This document shows, piece after piece, positions 57,020 through 64,000 of a DNA stretch of 64,000 bases. Numbering within the stretch: the first letter of the stretch is position 1; the number at the start of each line of letters is the position of its first letter. Made by a program: the position numbers and the translations under genes. The stretch spans positions 131,385 through 195,384 of the forward strand of contig CAUYUJ010014191.1 of NCBI GenBank assembly GCA_963575745.1. The letters are read 5' to 3'. The stretch is from Prorocentrum cordatum. Its lineage: Eukaryota; Sar; Dinophyceae; Prorocentrales; Prorocentraceae. Under the pieces are notes generated by a model. That model was not told where the DNA came from. It saw only the letters and a list, made by a program, of their open reading frames with translations, and did no database searches.

Positions 57020-57932
57020 AACATGATCGACCCACGAACCCGGAAAGGAATGTTAGAAACTGTAAAAACATGGCAGCGTTTCAAAGACACTTGTCATTGA
57101 TTTTTTGATTGGGGTGACGGGCAAAGGCAATACTGAAGGTATCGATTTGATGTACCCTGGCGAGGCTCTGGCTGTGCTGCGCCGTGATGAATTGCGATGT
57201 GCCATGTCGCGAGTGTGCTCTATAGCGTCGTGGATCGAGTCCTCCTTTGCATCCGAGTCCTGACCGAACTGATCTGGATTTTAAGCTCGAGCTGCCTGAA
57301 CACATAGTAGCTGCCCCAGCGCCAATTGACGGGGGGACCTGCCAGGAGGACGCGCCGCGAAACGTCCCAAGGGACGCGCCAGGCGACGTGCCAGGGGACG
57401 TGCCATGGGGTCGCACCGCGGGACGTGCCAAGGGGATGCGCTACGGAACGTGCCAATGGATGTGCCACGGGATGTGCCAGGGGACGCGCCACGCGACGTG
57501 CCAGGGGGACTCGCCAAAGGACGCCCCACGGAACGTGCCAAGGAACGTGCCAAGTTGCAATGCTGAGTGTATCGACCTTGATGTACCGTGCCGAAATCAG
57601 TGCTGTGCTGCGCCGTGCTGAGTTGCGATGTGCCATGGCGCGACTGTGCTCTATAGCCTCGTGGATCGAGTCCTTCTTTGCATCCGAGTCCTGACCGAAC
57701 TGATCTGGATCTTAAGCTCGAGCTGCCTGAACACATAGTAGCTGCCCCAGAGCTAATGGACAGGGGACCATGCCAGGAGGACGCGACGCAGAACGTTTCA
57801 AGGGACGCGCCAAGCGACGTGCCAAGGGACGTGCCATGGGGACGCACCGCGGGACGTGCCAAGGGGACGCGCTACGGAACGTGCTGGGGACAAGCGTTTC
57901 GCTTTTTTTTTTTTTTTTATTTTTTTTTTTTC

Positions 57933-57972
<40 letters not shown>

Positions 57973-58690
57973 CTTTTTTTTTTTTTTATTGTTTTTTTTT
58001 TTTTTTTTTTCTTTTTTTTTTTTTTTTTATTTTTTTTTTTTTTTTTTTTTTTGTTTCGAGACATCCTGTCAAAATCATTTGAATTCCTACGCGCGTGACG
58101 CTGCACGCGCGAGACATCCTCGGAATTCCTGCGAGCGGGACACGAAAACAAGCATTTCGCCTGAGACATCCTTTGAATTCTGGCCCCCCACGATGCCACC
58201 GCTCGAGACATCCCCCAATTTTGCAAAACCAGCGTTTCGCTCGAGACATCCTCAACAAATTATGAAAAAACAAGCGTTTCGCTCGAGACATCCTGTCAAA
58301 ATCCCGAGAAATCCAAATACCCGCGCGCGGGACGCGGCACGCGCGAGACATCCTTGGAATTCCTGCGCGAGGGGCGCTTTTCCGTGTCGCGGTCGGCTCT
58401 GCAAAACCAGCGTGTCGCTCGAGACATCCTCAACAAATTCTGAAACCAAGCGTTTCGCTCGAGACACCCCCAACTCTGCAAAACCAGCGTCTCGCTCGAG
58501 ACATCCTCAACAAATTCTGAAAAAACAATCGTTTCGCTCGAGACATCCTCAAAAATGATTCCGCCGGCCCTACTCCCGCACGTAATTTATCGCAGAATAA
58601 TTTCGCCGGCCCTACAGCCGTTGAATCCGGGGGTAAACAGCTAAAAGAGAACCCTGGGCTCGAGCCCTTTCCGGGAAAAATTGAAAGATT
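57020..58690 (+). repeat. Composite repeat, copy gamma (module A-B twice)
   Basis: A (57,022-57,330), B (57,330-57,555), then a second, shorter A (57,556-57,765) and B (57,765-57,880), then D (57,888-58,552; many copies of GTTTCGCTCGAGACATCCTC) interrupted by the T-tract, then E (58,588-58,690; CGCAGAATAATTTCGCCGGC, AGAGAACCCTGGGC, TTTCCGGGAAAAA). Module C is missing. A terminal-inverted-repeat element starts directly after E. Confidence 0.78.
57903..58052 (-). repeat. 150-bp T-tract (A-tract on minus)
   Basis: About 150 T with single A, C or G interruptions, placed inside the D-module word GTTTCGCT / CGAGACATCC. Read on minus it is a long poly(A). GTTTCG stands on both sides (57,896-57,901 and 58,053-58,058). 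Confidence 0.95.
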
Positions 58691-58691
58691 G

Positions 58692-59545
58692 CTAAGGCCT
58701 TACGGCCGGTGTGGCCGACCCTGAAGGCGACGACGACGAATACGAGGAGGAGGAGGAGGAGGAGGAGGAGGAGGAGGGGGACTAAGGTGGAAGGCAGCAG
58801 GAGAAGGCGAAGGAGATGTTCCCCAAGTGGGCCGAGGGAGTCGTAGCAGAGACAGACAGGGAGCCTGGTGGCCTGCGGCCCTTCCCGCCACCGTACTGGG
58901 GTTGTGGTTGAAAGGCCTCTTAGATGTGATCGGGCCTGTTGGGGCCTCTGTTGGGCCTCTTGGAGGTCTCTTGGGGGCCTCTTCGGGCCCATTGAGGGGC
59001 TCTTGAGGCCTTCTGGAGGCCTCTTGGGGCGGGAAGCTCGAAATGTCGGTTCGTGGTCTTCGTCTTGGGCCTGCTTGGGGCCCTTTTGGGGCATTCTTGG
59101 CCTGTCTTGAGGTTCTCTTGGGCCGTCGTGGGGCCCTCTTGTGCTGTCTCGGGACCTTCCTGGGGGCCTCTTGGGCACTCTTGGACCTTCTTGGGGGCCT
59201 CTTAGGGCACTCTTGGCGCGTCTTGGCGCTTTTTGGGGCTCCGGGACGTCCAGGGGCGGATGCGCATTTGACCCCCCCCCCCGGACCCCTCCCAGGACAG
59301 GACCCCCCCGGACCCCCCCGGGACCCTCCCCGGGACCCCCCCCCCTCGGCGGGGGAGGGATGAAAGGAAAGGGGTTTCCCTTCGACTTCAGTACGACGTT
59401 GCTACGGTTTTCTCTCCCTGGCAGGCTTGAAGAGGAGGGTGCAGGGAAAGGGGACGACGGAGACGCAGGGAAAGAGGACATCGGATGCGTCGACTGAGTG
59501 CACGCCGACAGGGGGTCCACACGCCGACAGGGTCGGCGGATTTCA
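58692..59545 (+). mobile_element. Terminal-inverted-repeat element with CTTGGGGCC repeats, copy 2
   Basis: The left end GGCCTTACGGCCGGTGTGGC then CGACCCTGAAGGCGACGACG; the right end CACACGCCGACAGGGTCGGC then GGAT. Inside, the same order as at 9.2-10.1 kb: GAC and GAG microsatellites, CTTGGGGCC tract (58,905-59,250), C/G runs (59,270-59,350), GAAAGGGGTTTCCC segment (59,358), GAGGAGGGTGC, right end. No transposase. Confidence 0.68.
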
Positions 59546-59930
59546 ATCTTGAGGCCGCGGATCGACAAACTGAAAAATTGATGAAGAGCTATGTTCTTTC
59601 AATCTTTCAATTCTTCAATCCAGGATGGGGTCTGGGTTGATTTTGTATCGGTTCGAGTTTGAATCAGATTTTCAATTTCGGCGCGTGCTTCATGCTGTAT
59701 TTTGGGGCGGCTGGGGGGTGAGCGGCCAATTTGGCAAGCGGGGCATTCAAGTGTACATCTCCCGTAAGGCGCGTCCAACAATGCGAACAGGGCCAGGCGG
59801 GCGGGACACTAAGGCGAATAGTGCGTGATCTTCGTCGCGCGTGGACAGGCGGGCAGGCGACGCGGAGCTAGCAGGCGAAGGGGATCGGGTAGGCGGAACA
59901 GTAAAGAATCTTGCCAAGTCTCTCGACTGC
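59546..59930. other. No gene recognised
   Basis: About 385 bases with moderate AT content (CTTTCAATCTTTCAATTCTTCAATC at 59,597). No coding motif. Confidence 0.4.
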
Positions 59931-59947
59931 GATCGGGCGAGGTGAGG

Positions 59948-59982
<35 letters not shown>

Positions 59983-60046
59983 CTTTTTTTTTTGTTTTTT
60001 CTTCTCGACCCTGCCCCCCCCCCCCCCCGATCGGGCGAGGTGAGGC
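59931..60046 (-). mobile_element. Micro-retrocopy: poly(A) insert with 18-bp target-site duplication
   Basis: GATCGGGCGAGGTGAGGC at 59,931-59,948 is repeated exactly at 60,029-60,046. Between them lie 80 bases: a T-run with C and G interruptions (59,949-60,000), CTTCTCGACCCTG, then C16-17. On minus the insert reads G-run, CAGGGTCGAGAAG, then about 50 A: a very short retroposed sequence with a poly(A) tail. The 5' G-run could be untemplated bases added by the reverse transcriptase. Confidence 0.8.
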
Positions 60047-60554
60047 GAGCACAGCAAGGCGAGCTGGGCGGGCGGGACGTGAAAGTGTAGGGCTCTCTCG
60101 CAGCAGGGCCAGCGGGGAAGAGCGGGTTGGGCGGGCGGGACATCAAAGGGCAGGGCTCTTCTCCCGAGCATAGTTGGGTGGGTCGGGCCTAACGAGAGCG
60201 GTTCGAGCGGGCGTGACATGAAAGTGCAGGGCTCTCTCCCATGTCGTCGTGGGGTTCGGGGCCAACGGGGCAGAGCGGGTCGAGGGGGGGGGGCATGAGA
60301 GTGTACGGCGTTCTGGTTCGTAGTTTCGGACGAACCCAGCAGGTCTTATGCGCGTATGGGTCCTTCGGACAAGTCCACCCTGCGAGCGGTCGAGGGTCGC
60401 CGCGGGGCGGGCCGGGGGGCCACCGTGCATCCGCGCGTTCCCTTGGCCCTCCGGGTACCCCCCCCCCCCCCTTTGCCGAGCCCTCCCCCCGCCGCGGGGG
60501 AGGGGGGGTGGCGCTCAAGAGTACGGCACGGGACTTTCGAGGGGGTTTGCCTCA
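60047..60554. other. No gene; GGGCGGGAC words
   Basis: The motif GCGGGCGGGACGTGAAAGTG, AGGGCTCTCTC recurs at 60,071, 60,133 and 60,208 (about 60-75 bp apart), suggesting a short tandem unit. C-runs at 60,460 and 60,485. No coding motif. Confidence 0.5.
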
Positions 60555-61915
60555 AATATAGAAATGTAACGCATGGCAACGTTTTCAAAGACACCTGGTT
60601 GGGTGACGGGCAAGTGCAATGCTGATTGTATCGATCTTGATGTACCGTGCCGAGGGCTGTGCTGTGCTGCACCGTGCTGAATTGCGATGTGCCATGCCGC
60701 GGGTGTGCTCTATAGCGTCGTGGATCGAGTCTTCCTTTGCATCCGAGTCCTGACCGAACTGATCTGGATCTGAAGCTCGAGCTGCCTGAACACATAGTAG
60801 CTGCCCCAGAGCTAATTGGCAGGGGGACATGCCAGGAGGACGCGCCGCGAAACGTCCCAAGGGACGCGCCAGGCGACGTGCCAAGGGACGTGCCATGGGG
60901 TCGCACCGCGGGACGTGCCAAGGGGACGCGCTACGGGACATCCTCAAAATTCCTGCGCGCGGGATGCGGCACGCGCGAGACATCCTTAGAATTCCTACGA
61001 GCGGGACACGAAAACAAGCATTTCGCCTGAGACATCCTCTGAATTCTGGCCCCCCACGAAGCCCCCGCTCGAGACAATTCCAAATTATGCAAAACCAGCG
61101 TTTCCCTCGAGACATCCTCAACAAATTATGAAAAAAAAAGCAAGCGTTTCGCTCGAGACATCCTGCCAAAATTCTAAGAAATCCTTGCAAAACAAGCGAA
61201 TTAGTCGAGACATCCTCAAAATTCCTGCGCGCGGGACGCGGCCCGCGCGAGACATCCTTGGAATTCCTACGAGCGGGACACGAAAACAAGCATTTCGCCT
61301 GAGACATCCTTTGAATTTTGGCCCCCCACGAAGCCCCCGCTCGAGACATCCCCAAATTGTGCAAAACCAGCGTTTCGCTCGAGACATCCTCAATCAATTA
61401 TGAAAAAACAAGCGTTTCGCTCGAGACATCCTGCCAAAATTTTAAGACATCCTGACAACATAAGCGAATTAGTCGAGACATCCTCGAAATTCCTGCCCGC
61501 GGGACGCGGCCCGCGCGAGACATCCTCGGAATTCCTGCGCGCGGGGCGCTTTTCCGCGTCGCGGTCGGGGCTCCAGACCCCGTTATTTGTCGAAGATTCT
61601 GCGAAAAACGCGGACCCCGTTTTTTTATCGAGGATCCGAGATGGGGGGCGCATTTTCCTCGAGCGGGCACGCACGAAACGCACTTAAAAAAAAACTCGTT
61701 CTTTACGCAGAATGATTTCGCCAGCCCTCTTCAAGTCAAAACCAAGGGTAAACCCACTAAAAGAGAACCCTGGGCCGGCGCGCTTTCCGGGAAAAACACG
61801 GTGCGAGCGTCGAGGGGCACACTTTGACTAAGATTACACTACACCCGCGCTCCCAGGGCCATGATCCCTTGTAAATAACGCTACGTCAGCGCTCCCAGGG
61901 CCACGATCCCTCGTA
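60555..61915 (+). repeat. Composite repeat, copy delta
   Basis: A (60,555-60,825), B (60,825-60,940), D (60,945-61,545), a bridging segment (61,560-61,690: GTTATTTGTCGAAGATTCTG, GGGGCGCATTTTCCTCGAGC), E (61,705-61,800: CGCAGAATGATTTCGCCAGC, AGAGAACCCTGGGC), then two units of the 42-bp module C. The D part has a ~270-bp super-repeat: GGGACACGAAAACAAGCATT occurs near 61,003 and 61,276. Confidence 0.78.
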
Positions 61916-62127
61916 AAGGGCTCCTGGGCCCTCCTGGGTCTTCCTTGGACCTCTTGGGCCCTCCTGGGCTCTCCTGGAGCCTCCTGGAGCTTCTCCTGGG
62001 CCCTCCTTGGGCCCCCTGGTGCCTCTTGGAGCCTCCTGGGTCCTCCTGGGCCCTCCTGGGCTCTCCCGGGCCCTCCTGGGCTCTCCTGGGCTCTCCTGGA
62101 GCCTCCTGGGCCCTCCTGGGCGAAGTC
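61915..62127 (+). repeat. GGGCCCTCCTGGGCTCTCCT minisatellite
   Basis: About 210 bases of CTCCTGGGCC and CTCCTGGAGC words (10 bp), similar in flavour to the CTTGGGGCC family. Confidence 0.88.
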
Positions 62128-62129
62128 AA

Positions 62130-62445
62130 GGTCAGAAAACACATGGGACTTGCCACATTTCTGAAATTCGGTGCCACCCCTCACGCATGTCGGCGGGGTC
62201 AGGATCCGAAAACACAGGGGATTTACCACATTTCTGGAATTCCGTGCCACCCCTCACGCAGATCGGCGGGGTCAGGGTCCAAAACACAGGGGATTTGCCA
62301 CATTTCTGGAATTCCGCGCCACCCCTCACGCAGATCGGCGGGGTCAGGGACCAAAAACACAGGGGATTTGCCACATTTCTGGCATTCCGTGCCACACCTC
62401 ACGCAGATCGGCGGGGTCAGGGTAAAAAAACACATGGGATTTTTG
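62130..62445 (+). repeat. 73-bp tandem repeat, five units
   Basis: AACACA(G/T)GGGA starts at 62,138, 62,211, 62,283, 62,356 and 62,429 (spacing 73, 72, 73, 73). Each unit has TTTGCCACATTTCTGGAATT, CCGTGCCACCCCTCACGCAG and ATCGGCGGGGTCAGGG. Confidence 0.93.
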
Positions 62446-62610
62446 CTATTTCCGAACTTCCTTGAGCATCCAATACACCAATATATTGCAAACACCAATA
62501 TATTAGGATTCTCTTAAAATCTCCTCCGTTAAGATTTTCTGTCAAAATTCGCACCCAAGAAAATCCCCCTAGATGAGGGGCGTCGCCTTCTTTAGGCTTT
62601 TTTTTCATAT

Positions 62611-63250
62611 TCAGCGCAAGAGACGAACAACAGGCTGCCCCATAAACTTCGTCATGCGTGCTCTTGAAAACTCAGACGTGTTCGGAGCACCCCCTCTGCG
62701 CTTCCCAAACGCCGCAACGGACCCTCCAAAGTCTTCGTCTCGGTAGTTCCAGTGCTTGGACGGTTGTCCTCCAGAAGAACATAATCCCACAAATAAATGC
62801 AGCTTGGGTTTAATGCGAAATATGTTATCATGCGCCGTCGCCAAAGCAGTGAAGTGTTGAGCAAAACGCACAGAATGCTCCAGCATCGTGTCTTTCGTAA
62901 ATGGGAAAGACCCTGCAAGCGCAGCGTAGCAGCGTGATAAACTCTGCATGCAAAATACATAGAAGACTCCACGGGGTCATTCCTGTCGCAGAACTGCTCC
63001 GCAAGTTCCATACCCCACGGTATTAGATGCCGAACCATACCAGCGCTACATCTGAGCTTGGGATAGCTGTTTGATTTGCCTTTCACAACCCCAATGCTCA
63101 AGTGAGGAAGCCTGTTCGGCGCGCCGTTCGGAGGTTGTCTATCGTAAAACCCCTGCATCATAAGGTGCATCTCTCGCATGCGCTGCTTCTGCGTGCCGCC
63201 TGGGACTTTCCTCTTGACGACGCAATACCAGATCAGAAAGCCCATAAAAT
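62611..63250 (-). CDS. Conserved dinoflagellate family protein (KPKLHLF...YRDEDFGG), last exon with frameshift
   Basis: Minus strand from 63,250: FMGFLIWYCVVKRKVPGGTQ, KQRMREMHLMMQGFYDRQPP, NGAPNRLPHLSIGVVKGKSN, SYPKLRCSAGMVRHLIPWGM, ELAEQFCDRNDPVESSMY. Near 62,955 one T is missing from a T-run; the next frame continues FCMQSLSRCYAALAGSFPFT, KDTMLEHSVRFAQHFTALAT, IFRIKPKLHLFVGLCSSGGQ, WNYRDEDFGGSVAAFGKRRG G and ends RLLR at 62,611. I recognise the wording (RLPHLxxGxV, PKLxxxAxxxRxLVP, KPKxHLF, YxDED) from a very numerous unnamed family in dinoflagellates; function unknown, possibly linked to mobile elements. The frameshift may be a base-calling error in a homopolymer or a real mutation. Confidence 0.6.
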
Positions 63251-63317
63251 CTGCAGCTACACCTAATCAATAATTAAAATTATTTTAATTAATTATAATA
63301 ATTCAAAATATATAATC
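63251..63317 (-). other. Short AT-rich GA-AG intron
   Basis: 67 bases on minus from GATTATATATTTTG to GTAGCTGCAG. Cutting after CTG CGC G and joining to AT TTT ATG keeps the frame (ALR-D-FMGFL). GA donors are known in dinoflagellates. The AT content contrasts with the GC-rich exons. GATT at both borders leaves a small ambiguity. Confidence 0.55.
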
Positions 63318-63429
63318 CGCGCAGTGCAGCCAATCCAACATCAAAATTCGCACGCTGGCAAACGGAACCATCAACAAAGGGCATACTCGATGTCCAGAAC
63401 CCAGGATTTTCATCAAAAGTTCTTGCCAT
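63318..63429 (-). CDS. Same gene, upstream exon (start uncertain)
   Basis: Minus strand: MARTFDENPGFWTSSMPFVD, GSVCQRANFDVGLAALR. FDxxPxFWTSSMPFxDG is what I would expect just before the FMGFLIW... segment in this family. Translation may begin further upstream: the frame is open to 63,585, but there it turns Arg/Gln-rich over a microsatellite. Confidence 0.5.
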
Positions 63430-63499
63430 GATCTGCGGTCCGTGCGCCAGGGCGCGTCGTGGCCGATCTCGGTAGAGACCGTGCGGGCATCGAAAACTT

Positions 63500-63935
63500 C
63501 GCTTTACCATCCTCCCTCTCCTGTTCTGCCTCTGCCTCCTCCGCCTGCTCCTCGGCTTGCCCACCCTCCTCGACGCCCCCGTCACTTGGCGCCTCGCCCT
63601 CCCCTCCTCCCCAGCGCATCGCTCCTCCCCCTCGCATATGATTTCCCGTTGCGTGCCTCCTCGTCGTCGTCGTCGTCCTCCTCCTCCTCCTCCCCCCCCT
63701 CCTCCTCCTCCTCTTCCTCCTGCTGCTCCTCCTCCTTGCCCTCCTCCTCCTCCTCCTCCGCCCCTCCTCCTCCTCCGTCTCCTCCTCCATCTAAAACCTT
63801 CCCTCCTCTCCTCCTCCTCCTCCTCCTCCTCCTCCTCCTCCTCTTCCCCCTCCTCCTCCCCCTCCCCCTCCCCCTCCTCCTCCTCCTCCTCCTCCTCCTC
63901 CTCCTCCTCCTCCTCCTTCTCCTCCTATCCGTCTC
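63500..63935 (+). repeat. (CTC)n / (TCC)n tract
   Basis: About 430 bases of CTCCTC triplets with CGTCGT at 63,660-63,680 and C-rich interruptions. Frames are poly-Ser, poly-Leu and poly-Pro (plus) or poly-Glu, poly-Gly and poly-Arg (minus). Confidence 0.95.
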
Positions 63936-64000
63936 GTGTTATTGATTTGTTTATGCGCGTTGCCATCCCTTTCCTCCATTCCCCTCTCCCCCTCCCCTTG

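Noticed and set aside
61000-61545. Regularly spaced CGAGACATCC words considered as a CRISPR array
   Set aside because: Spacers are themselves repeated, the setting is eukaryotic and no cas genes exist; it is a higher-order satellite.

Overview
The window looks like nuclear DNA of a dinoflagellate, perhaps a Prorocentrum-type genome. This is inferred from the retroelement families, a GA-AG intron, GC-rich coding stretches and the very high density of microsatellites and higher-order repeats; no rRNA, organelle gene or spliced leader was seen. Almost the whole window is mobile or tandem DNA. I recognise only two host-like genes: a split gene for an Asp-box beta-propeller protein (pieces at 27.7 kb and 51.8-52.8 kb, plus strand), and a short gene of an unnamed family at 62.6-63.4 kb (minus strand). 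Most long open frames are translations of repeats.

Layout. 1.8-6.05 kb: a large palindromic satellite locus, with 101-bp repeats in opposite orientation on each side of a GACAGTGGTGGG minisatellite. 6.1-11.7 kb: purine tracts, foldback palindromes, a GAT array, a LINE RNase H relic (8.7-9.2 kb) and a terminal-inverted-repeat element (9.2-10.1 kb). 11.75-14.66 kb: a 5'-truncated LINE on the minus strand with intact RT and RNase H residues and a poly(A) tail. 15-19.4 kb: small foldback elements in otherwise plain sequence. 19.45-27.45 kb: a decayed Ty1/copia LTR retrotransposon with recognisable LTR remnants, primer binding site, gag, RT and RNase H, interrupted by a 1.35-kb satellite block. 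28-33 kb: minisatellites and a 411-418-bp higher-order repeat. 34.4-41.6 kb: a LINE (endonuclease-RT-zinc finger-RNase H) lying between two (CT)n arrays. 41.6-46.1 kb: a second LINE lineage, minus strand, with a restriction-like endonuclease domain. 46.16 kb: a 100-N gap. 46.4-48.8 kb: a decayed third LINE. 51-62.4 kb: four copies of a modular composite repeat, a second 0.9-kb terminal-inverted-repeat element and a tiny poly(A) retrocopy with an 18-bp target duplication.

The most unusual points: the propeller gene is interrupted by a 310-bp insert and apparently a ~23.9-kb insert, each bounded by an in-phase short direct repeat (CGATT, GGGACC) and without obvious GT-AG ends. The small insert contains members of two inverted-repeat families that also occur elsewhere in the window. 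This suggests transposon-derived, introner-like introns. The catalytic state of the retroelements differs strikingly: the minus-strand LINE at 12 kb keeps its key residues, while the others each carry one or more specific lesions.
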